DNA of 64,000 nucleotides from Henriciella sp. Lineage in GTDB: Bacteria; Pseudomonadota; Alphaproteobacteria; Caulobacterales; Hyphomonadaceae. The DNA lies in NCBI GenBank assembly GCA_017642885.1, contig JAEPOM010000008.1, positions 62,001 through 126,000 of the forward strand, written 5' to 3'. Position numbers and translations under genes: made by a program. Below are positions 54,407-63,244 of the stretch, one piece after another (the stretch's first letter is position 1; each line of letters starts with the position of its first letter). Under the pieces are notes generated by a model. The model was not told where the DNA came from and searched no databases. It saw nothing but the letters and a program-made list of their open reading frames with translations.

Positions 54407-54985
54407 TCAGTACCGGTTCTCATCAACCAAGGCCAAATAATCGGCCTCAGAGACATTTCCCGTGTACTGACCGGGGATGAGCACAAAATCTGGATTTGCG
54501 GCTTCGCTCGTATAGTGGATGTGAAAAATGAGCCACTTCACGCGACGATAGGATTTGACCGGCACAGTATCCAAATTTTCTGAGAAACTTGCTGCATCTA
54601 TTTCTTGCAAGAATTCCTTCCGCTTGTCCTCCGGCATGTTTAGATAATTAGATTGATACCTCGCCAAAGCTTCGGCCTCCAGGCTGTCGATAAAGTCTTC
54701 GATTTCGAGCTTTGTCCTTTCACCCGCCCATTTCAGCATCAGCTGATCGAGATAGAGGATGGTTTCGGTGTCTGCGGCGCCAACCGTCTCGGTCTGAGGG
54801 ATCAGCATGTCCGCGACGTCGGACAAGATGGCGGCCTGATGGGGCGGGAAGTATTCGAACGACGTTCCGAGAGTGGTTTCAAGAGGCAAGTCTTCGCCTC
54901 GACCGCACGCTGATAGAACGATCCCTGCGGTCGCCAACACGCCGGCATTCAAAACCAACCTTCTCGTAAACTTTGCGTCTGTCAC
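54407..54985 (-). CDS. Gluconate 2-dehydrogenase subunit 3-like partner of the GMC enzyme
   Basis: 192 residues from a GTG start (GGGG upstream). The N-terminus FTRRLVLNAGVLATAGIVLS then AC combines a twin-arginine-like RR motif with a lipobox, so it can carry the folded GMC subunit out by hitch-hiking through Tat. The rest, FEYFPPHQAAILSDVADMLIP, FIDSLEAEALARY and VKSYRRVKWLIFHIHYTS, is the subunit-3 fold. It ends 10 bases before the GMC start. First gene of the three-gene glycoside-oxidation operon. Confidence 0.9.
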   Translation of the reverse strand: MTDAKFTRRLVLNAGVLATAGIVLSACGRGEDLPLETTLGTSFEYFPPHQAAILSDVADMLIPQTETVGAADTETILYLDQLMLKWAGERTKLEIEDFIDSLEAEALARYQSNYLNMPEDKRKEFLQEIDAASFSENLDTVPVKSYRRVKWLIFHIHYTSEAANPDFVLIPGQYTGNVSEADYLALVDENRY

Positions 54986-55076
54986 GATTTGCCCCTACCG
55001 ACCCAATGCCAGGACGATGACCAAAACCGCCACCTAAATCAAGAGATTGTCGATTTAGCTAGGAGCTCCATAAGAA

Positions 55077-55556
55077 CTAAGGTCGTTCGTCCAGTGCGCC
55101 AACATCCAGGATGGGGGCAGCTTCCAAGTCTTCTGCGTCGAGAAGAGCTGCGACGCGCTCCAGCGACGAAACCAGCATCGCCTGGTGCCAGTCGGGGAGG
55201 GATTCAAAGCGCGTTTGAAACGTGTCCTGCAGCAGGTCCGGGGAGGAGGTGATGACGCTTTGTCCTTCAGGCATAAGGGTGAGCCAGACCCGGCGGCGGT
55301 CTTCCTCGCAACGGCGACGCATAAGAAGACCGCGCGCAACGAGCTTATCGACCAGGCTGGTAATCGTCGCGTGCTTGAGTTGCGTGAGTTTCGAGACGTC
55401 GCCAGCGGAGATCTCCCCACGCTCGGCGAGAATCTGCATGACCAGGAGCTGCGATGGCGTCAGCTTGACCTGAGCGGCGAGCATCTTGGAGGCTTGTTCC
55501 GTTTTGCGCTGGATTTGTCTCAGCGCGATCAGGGCATCTTCAGATCGGATACTCAT
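55077..55556 (-). CDS. MarR family transcriptional regulator
   Basis: 159-residue winged-helix dimeric regulator: LTPSQLLVMQILAERGEISA, recognition helix TQLKHATITSLVDKLVARGL and the wing RRRCEEDRRRVWLTLMPEG. The C-terminal helices would dimerise. It lies 19 bases after the TPR-sulfotransferase gene, with GAGGAAGGG in front of the ATG, so it is the last gene of that operon. MarR proteins mostly repress nearby genes and respond to small phenolic or lipophilic ligands; the ligand here is unknown. Confidence 0.92.
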   Translation of the reverse strand: MSIRSEDALIALRQIQRKTEQASKMLAAQVKLTPSQLLVMQILAERGEISAGDVSKLTQLKHATITSLVDKLVARGLLMRRRCEEDRRRVWLTLMPEGQSVITSSPDLLQDTFQTRFESLPDWHQAMLVSSLERVAALLDAEDLEAAPILDVGALDERP

Positions 55557-55575
55557 GCGTAGGACCCTTCCTCAT

Positions 55576-57576
55576 TCAACTGTGTTCCCCAAGCGCTGCT
55601 TTTAGCGGGGCGAGATAAAGCTCGAACGGCCGCCACTGTTCTTGGCCTGCACGCGTGATTGGTTGGCGTACTTGCTCGGAACTGGCGGTTCGAACGGCGC
55701 GATCGGTTTTATGAAAGTCTACGCACGCCGCCTCAAAGGGCAACTCACAATAATCGAGCAGGCGGCGTATCTGTTCCTCGAGGTTTTCCAGAACATCTTC
55801 ATGTTGCACTCGAAGGATGCGGCCTTCGGGTAGAACGCTATCCCAGTGCGCCATGAGGTCGACATAGCCGCGATAGTACTTTCCGATCTCGTCCAGGCCG
55901 TAAGTAAATTCCTGTCCCTCGGCAAAGAGCTGTTTGTACCCCGACCAGCAACAATCCAGCGGCGCGCGCCGTGCGTCGATGATTTTGGCATTCGGCAGGA
56001 TCAGATGGATCAGTCCGATGTGGCGGAAATTGTTCGGCATTTTGTCGGTAAAGAACGGCGCGCTGCGGCGATGTACTCGCGTGTTTTCGATATAGTCTTC
56101 GCCGAGCGCGTGAAGCTCATCTGCGGAGAGCTCGGCCAATACGCGCGGATAGCGATCGCGATCGGTCGCCAGATTACGGCCGCGCAATCGATGCGCCAGA
56201 GACAGGATATTAGGTAACTCTAGCGTACCGTCCACCTGGCTGTGAGAGGCGAGGATTTGTTCGATCAGGGTTGAGCCAGCTCGTGGCAGTCCGACAATAA
56301 AGATAGGATCCGGCGCCGGGCAGCCTTTGCCGCTTTGCGTGCTAATCATCTCAGGCGTACAAAAGGTCTTCTGGGCTTCAAATTCATCCTGCATTTGTGG
56401 GGTCGTGTAGCGGGTCTGTTTCTGTTTTAGCGCGTTCCCGAGCTGATAGTTCTGAAAGGCCTGCTCGTGATTGCTGCGATCCTCAAAAGCTTTGCCGAGG
56501 GCAAACGCGATATGGATCTGAGACATGGTTGTCAGGTAAGCCCGTTCTTGCATGGCCTCCATCTCGCGCACCTCATCATCGGAGAAGCGATAGGTCTTGA
56601 GGTTGGCCAGCGCGTACCAGGCATCTCCGTAATGCGGGGCCGTACGCAGCGCGGCTTGGTAGGACACAATCGCCTCGTCGGAGCGGCCACAGGTTTTCAG
56701 CGCATGGCCGCGTGAGGTCAGCGTGGCAGGATCGTTCGGTAGTTTGGCGAGCACTTTTTCGAACGCGTCCAGCGCCGTGTCATAGTCGCCCGCCTGCATG
56801 CTCTCGATCGCGAACAGTGACTGGAAAACCGGGCTTTCAGGATCGCGCGCCAGCAGGGATTTGGCTTGCTCAAGCGCTGCAGTAAATTTCTGACGCTTGC
56901 GCAAAACCTGGATGTGATCGATCCGCAGCTGGATATTGTCCGGGTCGAGTGCGATGGCGGTCTCGAGCAAGAAGTCGGCATCTTCGTGTACGCCAAGGCG
57001 AGAGCCGATATCGGCAAGCAGGCGCATGCCTTCGATATTCTGCGGCTCCTTGCGCAGGAAGGTCCGCGCAATCTCCTCGGCGCGTAGAATGCGTCCCTCG
57101 TGCAAGTGATTGGTTATAGCGAGCAATTCACGCGGAAGGGCTTTGATCCGTTGCAATTGAGCGAGAGCCTGATCCGCCTCGGCGGTATTGCCAGCAGCAT
57201 GAAGCAGATCAGCTTGCGCTCGCCAACTGGCGGTGAGCGCCGGATTGCATCGCGTCGCATTCTGGTACGCGAGGAGGGCGCTTTGATTATCGCCCGTCGC
57301 TTTGCTCAAGTGACCTTCTTCCTGGAAAGCTCGACCATAGTCGGGGGCCACTTGCTTCAAGGCTGCCAGATGAGCGCGGGCCTGGTCGATATTGCCAAGA
57401 TAGCGCGCGGCCACCGCCGCCATGTAGAGACCATCCTGATCGTTACTCTCAGCTGCAAGAAGATCTGCCGCGAGCTTTGACGCCTCGACAAAGTTTCCCG
57501 CCTGCATGGCAGCTTGCGCCCGCTTGAGGCGCTCAGCACGAGAGGCAGCAGCGTTAGAGTCCATCGGTTGGTCCAT
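55576..57576 (-). CDS. TPR-repeat sulfotransferase family protein
   Basis: 666 residues. An N-terminal array of tetratricopeptide units (about 10-390, such as AALRTAPHYGDAWYALANLK) is joined to a PAPS-dependent sulfotransferase domain (about 415-660). Its 5'-phosphosulfate loop is IVGLPRAGSTLIEQILASHS, and the 3'-phosphate region includes KIIDARRAPLDCCWSGYKQL. No signal peptide or TM segment is seen. Proteins of this architecture are common in Caulobacterales and often sit right after a TonB-dependent receptor, as here. The acceptor is unknown; a sulfated metabolite or peptide is possible. Confidence 0.9.
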   Translation of the reverse strand: MDQPMDSNAAASRAERLKRAQAAMQAGNFVEASKLAADLLAAESNDQDGLYMAAVAARYLGNIDQARAHLAALKQVAPDYGRAFQEEGHLSKATGDNQSALLAYQNATRCNPALTASWRAQADLLHAAGNTAEADQALAQLQRIKALPRELLAITNHLHEGRILRAEEIARTFLRKEPQNIEGMRLLADIGSRLGVHEDADFLLETAIALDPDNIQLRIDHIQVLRKRQKFTAALEQAKSLLARDPESPVFQSLFAIESMQAGDYDTALDAFEKVLAKLPNDPATLTSRGHALKTCGRSDEAIVSYQAALRTAPHYGDAWYALANLKTYRFSDDEVREMEAMQERAYLTTMSQIHIAFALGKAFEDRSNHEQAFQNYQLGNALKQKQTRYTTPQMQDEFEAQKTFCTPEMISTQSGKGCPAPDPIFIVGLPRAGSTLIEQILASHSQVDGTLELPNILSLAHRLRGRNLATDRDRYPRVLAELSADELHALGEDYIENTRVHRRSAPFFTDKMPNNFRHIGLIHLILPNAKIIDARRAPLDCCWSGYKQLFAEGQEFTYGLDEIGKYYRGYVDLMAHWDSVLPEGRILRVQHEDVLENLEEQIRRLLDYCELPFEAACVDFHKTDRAVRTASSEQVRQPITRAGQEQWRPFELYLAPLKAALGEHS

Positions 57577-57635
57577 ACAAAGGCAGCGTTCTGACGGATC
57601 AGAACGCTGCGCTTCTTATCTAAATGAGGGTGGCT

Positions 57636-60206
57636 TTAGAAGTCATAACCGACTCGGACACCAATCGTGCGCGGACGCAGCGGCGTCACACGTTCGCGGT
57701 CGAACACGAAATTGTTGCTGAGTTCAGCGTACTCGTTGGTCAGATTCGTCGCGAACAATTCCGCCGACCACTGATCCGCCGTGACACCAAGCGTACCGCC
57801 GAGCGTGACATAGCCATCGATGTCGGCCTTGTTGATCTCGATAATATCGCTGACTGAATCATCAGAGAAAACCAATTGCGGCATCACGTGCGCGGTGAGG
57901 TCTGATCCGGCGATTTGTGTCTCCAGATCCCACTCGTAACGCGCGCGGAGGTTGCCCTGCCAGGCTGGCGCGAAGGCGAGGTCTGATCCAGCCAGCACGT
58001 CATTGGTTGGTGTCAGCACGTCCGTGACTTCCGTGTCGAGAAGAGAGAACGCGCCCGCAATGGTCAGACCCTCAACGGCATATGGCGCCCAGGTGAAATC
58101 GCCTTCGATGCCCTGGATCTCAGCGTTCGCAGCGTTATCAGAGAAGAACAGATTGACGATGGACGGATCAAAGATCGTCGTCTGCAGGCCTTCGACTTTC
58201 ACAAAGAACGCAGAACCGTTGAAACGCAGTGAGTTGTCGAACAGCTCTGTTTTCCAGCCGAATTCATAGTTCTGGACGTCATCGGTATCGACCGCGAACG
58301 GCACGGTGTAGCCGTTCGGTCCTGCTGCGCCACCAGGGCGGTTCAGCAGGCCTGGGCGGAAGCCTTCAGAATATGTCGCGTAGAACAACAGATCGCTGTT
58401 CGGCGTCCAGGTGCCGGTCAGCTTGTAGATTGCGCCGTCTGTCGCGGCTTTGTCTGGCGCCCCGACCGTATTGTTTGGAGCGAACTGTGCGGAGATGTTG
58501 GTTCCGAACGCCTGAGCGTCTGTCGCCGATCCAAGGTTGAAGAATGAGGAATTGGCGGAGCCTTCAAGATCCACTTCAATGTCATACCATCGAGCGCCGA
58601 CAGTGACGGCAAACTGATCGGTCAGGTCAAACGTCGTTTCACCGAACAGACCTAATTGCTCATCTGTGCGCAACACATCATTCCGGAAGATCACGCCGGT
58701 TGGGAAAGGACCCGGATTACTGAAATAGCCGGGTGCAGCATTACCAATCTGGCCTGTCACAGCCGTGTTCGTCAGCGGGTAATTTGGAGCGAAACCGGTG
58801 GTTACCCCGTCAAAACCGACTGCGAATTCTGAACCCGGATAGGTGAAGTCGTTCAACTCCGTGAGTTCAAGATCGGAATAAAACGCTCCAAATGTCGCGC
58901 GCCATCTGTTCTCACGAGGCGTGTTAAATCGAAGTTCGTGGGTTTGAACTTTGGTCTCTGTAGAAGAGTTCACGAACAAGTTTGGTGCCTGACAGGTACC
59001 TGCGGGTCCCCCGGCGCCGGGATAAGTCACCGAACCATCGCAGATATAATAAGGTAGGTACTGACCCACGAAGAGATAATCGGAATAGTCGACTGTCTGA
59101 TCGGTTGTTCGCTCGGTGTAGGCGCCTGTGTACAGCGCTTCGAGCATGCCGAGACGGCCTTCCAGCGTCCAGCTCGTATTGTGGAAGCTGTCTTCTAGAT
59201 CATCGTCCGAAAACCGCTCGATGTCATAATCATCAAGCTCCGGATCAGCGAAAAAGACGCCTTCGCTGTCAAGCTGCTGCTGCGCATGCGAGACGAGCAG
59301 GCTCCAATCGGAGTTGAAGTCATACTTACCCGCCACGCGGAACCCGGCATAAGTCGTGTCATTGAAGTCGTTCTCGACCCGGCTGGAATTGTTAGCCGAG
59401 AGGAAGGTCACACCAGACAGGTCAGCGCCCGCCTGAAAGCCGCCCCGGTTCGCCGAGACAGGGACGCCATTGTCGCGAACCGTGCCGGCTGCGCGGAAAC
59501 GACCTGACTCAGCCGTGCTGCGCGTGCCGCCCACATTATCGATATAGCCGCCCTGTCGGTCGGTATAGACGACGCCCCGAAGTGCAAACTTGTCGGTCAC
59601 GGGCACGTTGAGCATGACCTCAACGCTGTTGCTCATTTCTCCGCCTTCAGTGAAGGACGTCGATGCTTTTAAGGACGCGTCAAATCCGCTGAAATCTGGC
59701 TTGTTGGTAATAAGGCGAACCGTGCCCGCTTGTGAGCTCGCGCCAAACAGGGTGCCTTGTGGGCCCGAAAGGACTTCGACGCGTTCCAGGTCAGCTGCAT
59801 ACACATCCAGATTTCGTCCGGGCTGCGCAAGCGGTTGTTCGTCGAGATAGAAAGCAACGTTCGGTGCAAGACCGGCAACGCCCGCGGTTGTCAGGTTTGG
59901 CGTGGTTGAAGCCAGCCCGCGGATATAGATCGTGTTCTGACCTGGACCTGAGCCGCCGGCGGTGACGCCTGGCAATTGAATGAGGTAGTCCGTGAAATTC
60001 TTCACTCCGAGAGACTCAAGCTCTTGCTCGCCAAGCGCGTTGACTGCGACTGGAATGCTCTGCGCGCTTTCTGAACGTTTTGTGGCGGTCACGGTGACCG
60101 TTTTCAGACGGCGTGAGTCGGCTTCGTCGGCATCCTGGGCTACGGCGCTCATGCCAAATAGACTCGTCATGGCGATCAGTGAGACGCCACTCATTAGTCG
60201 AAACAT
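57636..60206 (-). CDS. TonB-dependent receptor, sulfotransferase-operon type
   Basis: 856 residues from the ATG at 60204-60206 (GAGGG ahead); a longer frame to 60245 is less likely. Signal peptide ending FGMSAVAQ, TonB-box-like LKTVTVTATKRSESAQSIP, plug with IRGLASTTPN and VEVLSGPQGTLFGASSQAGT, and barrel ending RTIGVRVGYDF. It is the first gene of a minus-strand operon with the TPR-sulfotransferase 59 bases on and a MarR regulator. The ligand is unknown. The intergenic region to the divergent BCCT gene is 291 bases. Confidence 0.92.
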   Translation of the reverse strand: MFRLMSGVSLIAMTSLFGMSAVAQDADEADSRRLKTVTVTATKRSESAQSIPVAVNALGEQELESLGVKNFTDYLIQLPGVTAGGSGPGQNTIYIRGLASTTPNLTTAGVAGLAPNVAFYLDEQPLAQPGRNLDVYAADLERVEVLSGPQGTLFGASSQAGTVRLITNKPDFSGFDASLKASTSFTEGGEMSNSVEVMLNVPVTDKFALRGVVYTDRQGGYIDNVGGTRSTAESGRFRAAGTVRDNGVPVSANRGGFQAGADLSGVTFLSANNSSRVENDFNDTTYAGFRVAGKYDFNSDWSLLVSHAQQQLDSEGVFFADPELDDYDIERFSDDDLEDSFHNTSWTLEGRLGMLEALYTGAYTERTTDQTVDYSDYLFVGQYLPYYICDGSVTYPGAGGPAGTCQAPNLFVNSSTETKVQTHELRFNTPRENRWRATFGAFYSDLELTELNDFTYPGSEFAVGFDGVTTGFAPNYPLTNTAVTGQIGNAAPGYFSNPGPFPTGVIFRNDVLRTDEQLGLFGETTFDLTDQFAVTVGARWYDIEVDLEGSANSSFFNLGSATDAQAFGTNISAQFAPNNTVGAPDKAATDGAIYKLTGTWTPNSDLLFYATYSEGFRPGLLNRPGGAAGPNGYTVPFAVDTDDVQNYEFGWKTELFDNSLRFNGSAFFVKVEGLQTTIFDPSIVNLFFSDNAANAEIQGIEGDFTWAPYAVEGLTIAGAFSLLDTEVTDVLTPTNDVLAGSDLAFAPAWQGNLRARYEWDLETQIAGSDLTAHVMPQLVFSDDSVSDIIEINKADIDGYVTLGGTLGVTADQWSAELFATNLTNEYAELSNNFVFDRERVTPLRPRTIGVRVGYDF

Positions 60207-60497
60207 ATTAAATCCCTCGGGGGTTGCTACGATCGCGCAGGCCAACGCCTAATTACGCAGGGCACACAAGAATCGCGATCGGTCGATGGTGTCAGCTCCC
60301 TATCAAATAGTTCGAAGATAGAAAGAATGGGCGCTGCTATTCATGTGCTATTTGTTAGATTCTAGAGCCCAATGTGCCAAATTTGCCGCAGTTACGGGCC
60401 GTAAAGCCAGGAAATCGGTAGAGCCGTGTGCGCCTGATGCTTTGAGGATCGACATAATTCGTGCATGACAAACCCGAACAAACATCACGAGTGACAA
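60207..60497. other. Divergent intergenic region, receptor/BCCT transporter
   Basis: 291 bases with no convincing gene, holding the promoters of the minus-strand receptor operon and of the plus-strand transporter operon. I see no clear palindrome or terminator. Confidence 0.5.
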
Positions 60498-62093
60498 ATG
60501 CCGGACACTGAACACGTTACGACCGGACTCAGCCCGTATGAAACCGAGCATGAAGTCGGTCAGGACAATGTCGAAGTTCTGGGACTCAATGTGCACAACC
60601 CGGTCTTCTTTCTGGCGGCAACGCTTGTCCTGCTGTTTAGCGGCCTGACGCTGGTTTTTCCTGAAGCATCTGGTGCGATGCTTAGCGAGACGCGGGCTCG
60701 CACGCTTCAGTCGTTCGATTGGTTGTTCGCTGTCACGCCTGTGCTTGTTTTCACGTTTTGCATGGTGCTCGCTGTTTCGCCATTGGGTCGCATTCGTTTA
60801 GGCGGGCAGGGCGCTGAGCCTGATTATAAGATTCATTCCTGGATCGCGATGCTGTTCGCTGCAGGTGTCGGGATTGGCTTCATGTTCTGGGGGGCGGCGG
60901 AGCCTCTCGCTTATCACACCGACTGGTTCGGCATGCCTCTCGGCGCCGAGCCAGGAACGCCCGACGCCAATCGCCTGGCGTTTAGCGCGACGCTGTTCCA
61001 CTGGGGGATCGCGCCCTGGGCGATCTATGCCGTGGTCGGATTGGCACTGGGTTTCTTCGCGCACAACAAGGGCCTGCCACTTTCGTTTCGATCGGCCTTC
61101 TACCCCTTGCTGGGCGAGCGCGTTTGGGGCTGGGCAGGCCATCTGATCGACTTGTTCGCGGTGGTCTCTACCATTTTTGGATTGGCGACGACGATCGGCC
61201 TTGGCGGCACGCAGGCGGCGAGTGGCCTCGGGTATATTTTTGACTTTGAGCCCAATGTCTGGGTTCAGATCGGGTTAATCGCTGCGATGACAGGTTTAGC
61301 GGTCATCTCTGTTCTGCGCGGCATGGATGGCGGGGTAAAGCTGCTCAGCAATATCAACATGGTCGTGGCGTTCGGCCTACTGGTTTTCGTGATAATTGCC
61401 GGACCTACTGTGCTGATTTTCACCGGCATGGGCGAGAATCTCGTCGCCTACCTCATGGACACACCGGCCCTGACAAATTGGGTCGGACGCGAAGACATTG
61501 GTTGGTTCCATGACTGGACGATTTTCTACTGGGCCTGGTGGATTTCCTGGTCGCCTTTTGTCGGCATGTTCATTGCTCGCATCTCCCGCGGTCGTACCGT
61601 GCGGGAATATTTCGCGGTCGTGCTGCTCGCCCCATTTGCGATCTGCGTGGTCTGGTTCTCCGCGTTCGGGGAAACCGCGGTCTTTCAATATGAAAACGGA
61701 ATAGGCGATCTCTCTGGCGGTATCGTGAACTCTGCGACGGTTTTGTTTCAGATGCTCTCAGCGATGCCTGGCGCGACGATTACGTCCATCATCGCGATTG
61801 CGTTGTTGATTGTGTTTATCGTCACCTCGGCGGATTCCGGCGCTCTCGTGGTTGATACGATCACATCTGGCGGCAAGACGGACGCCCCGGTCACACAGCG
61901 TGTCTTCTGGGCCTGCATGCTGGGGCTGACAGCCTCGGCGCTTTTGTATGGCGGCGGTACGTCGGCGCTCGAGTCGCTGCAAGCGGGAACGATCGCGGCG
62001 GCACTGCCGTTCACCGTGGTATTGCTGGTCTGCTGCCTGAGCCTCTATCTGGGTATGCGCGACGAGCTGCAGACGTCGGTGGCAGACGAATAA
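60498..62093 (+). CDS. betT: BCCT family choline/betaine transporter
   Basis: Sodium- or proton-coupled symporter for trimethylammonium compounds; 531 residues, about 12 TM segments. The family signature WAWWISWSPFVGMFIARISRGRTVREY in helix 8 carries the Trp-rich substrate box, and GVGIGFMFWGAAEP is the helix-3 glycine motif. Short N-terminal and C-terminal tails, without the long regulatory tail of osmosensing BetP or BetT. The operon continues with a shortened BCCT-like protein and a choline-dehydrogenase-type enzyme, so choline (or a related compound) is the likely substrate. The symbol is by context. Confidence 0.9.
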   Translation: MPDTEHVTTGLSPYETEHEVGQDNVEVLGLNVHNPVFFLAATLVLLFSGLTLVFPEASGAMLSETRARTLQSFDWLFAVTPVLVFTFCMVLAVSPLGRIRLGGQGAEPDYKIHSWIAMLFAAGVGIGFMFWGAAEPLAYHTDWFGMPLGAEPGTPDANRLAFSATLFHWGIAPWAIYAVVGLALGFFAHNKGLPLSFRSAFYPLLGERVWGWAGHLIDLFAVVSTIFGLATTIGLGGTQAASGLGYIFDFEPNVWVQIGLIAAMTGLAVISVLRGMDGGVKLLSNINMVVAFGLLVFVIIAGPTVLIFTGMGENLVAYLMDTPALTNWVGREDIGWFHDWTIFYWAWWISWSPFVGMFIARISRGRTVREYFAVVLLAPFAICVVWFSAFGETAVFQYENGIGDLSGGIVNSATVLFQMLSAMPGATITSIIAIALLIVFIVTSADSGALVVDTITSGGKTDAPVTQRVFWACMLGLTASALLYGGGTSALESLQAGTIAAALPFTVVLLVCCLSLYLGMRDELQTSVADE

Positions 62094-62100
62094 CGCGCCG

Positions 62101-63243
62101 ATGAATACCGTCCTCTCGATCGCAATTTTTATTACGCTGTTTACATCGGTGATCCTGGTGATCCGCTTTCGGAGCGTCCGCCTGAATGGGAGTGATCCAC
62201 TACCGCTGATGGCCTTCATAGCGATCTTGTTCACGTCGGGTCTCGATGTCGGATTGATTATGTTTCCGCTCACAGAATTCCCAGTCTATGAGACTGAAAC
62301 GGTTTACGGGTTCACAAATGCGCTCGCGATTGAATTTGGGTTTTGGGGCTTTTTGGTATGGGGCTTCTACTTTCTGACGACGTTCTATTTTTGCGTCGTC
62401 GAGCCGAAGCTGAAACTGTTCGAGATTGGCTGGGTCAAGCTGATCAACAGTGCGGTCATCATCGCGACGTGTGCGTTTACCGGATTCTTGTTCCTCAGTT
62501 ACTTGCCGACCTATATTGAAGGGATCAGTCCGCCGTTTCGGTACGGACTGGTCGCGGTTGTGGTCCTTGGCGCGGTTCTTTCGAGCACTGATATTCGCTA
62601 CGTAAAATGGCTTGGATTGGGCTCCAGTGCAGTCTTTTTTGGTTTGATCGGATTGCTCTGGCTGAACAGCGGGGCGGGTTTTATCGGGCTCGCTGAAAGC
62701 GCGGCGAACATTGGCGGCTATTTCGCGAACTTGCCGAAATTCACCCAGCCGCTTTCGGACTATCACGCCTTCTATCTGTTCTGGTGGTTTGCCTGGAGTA
62801 TCATGATCGGCCAGTTCGTGGCGCGCTTCGTGGGGGGATTGCGCGTTTATCAATTGATGCTCGCCTTGCTGATCCTGCCATCCATCCCGATCGCACTATG
62901 GTTTTCGGTGCTCTATTTCTATCACACAGAGGCAATCGCGCTGGCGGGCGGCCTACAGCTCAGCATGGTCGTGGTGGGCGTTGTTTTTGTGGTCAATTCG
63001 CTCGACTCGCTGACGCGGCTTTATTCCGAAAATCTCGGGCTGACGGTGAAGCGCCTGGGTGGACCGGGATACGTGGCGGCTCATTGGTCGCTCCTGTTCG
63101 GTTTGATCCTCCTCTACCAATTCACGCCCCTGAAAATTGAATGGATTGGTCTTGTCGTGATTGGCATCTATTGCGCCATCTATGCGCTGACCTTTATCAG
63201 GCGCGAGAAGCTGCGATCCCCAGCGGACATGCAAACGGACTAA
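62101..63243 (+). CDS. Divergent, shortened BCCT-like membrane protein
   Basis: 380 residues, about 10 hydrophobic segments, starting 7 bases after bet[21 protein letters not shown] and [20 protein letters not shown] line up with the helix-8 signature of the transporter upstream (FYWAWWISWSPFVGMFIARI), yet SPF becomes SIM and the signature Gly-rich helix 3 is replaced by [15 protein letters not shown]. It is about 150 residues shorter than normal BCCT proteins. It could be a partner or sensor of the transporter rather than a carrier itself. Its stop is followed after one base by the dehydrogenase start. Confidence 0.75.
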   Translation: MNTVLSIAIFITLFTSVILVIRFRSVRLNGSDPLPLMAFIAILFTSGLDVGLIMFPLTEFPVYETETVYGFTNALAIEFGFWGFLVWGFYFLTTFYFCVVEPKLKLFEIGWVKLINSAVIIATCAFTGFLFLSYLPTYIEGISPPFRYGLVAVVVLGAVLSSTDIRYVKWLGLGSSAVFFGLIGLLWLNSGAGFIGLAESAANIGGYFANLPKFTQPLSDYHAFYLFWWFAWSIMIGQFVARFVGGLRVYQLMLALLILPSIPIALWFSVLYFYHTEAIALAGGLQLSMVVVGVVFVVNSLDSLTRLYSENLGLTVKRLGGPGYVAAHWSLLFGLILLYQFTPLKIEWIGLVVIGIYCAIYALTFIRREKLRSPADMQTD

Positions 63244-63244
63244 G

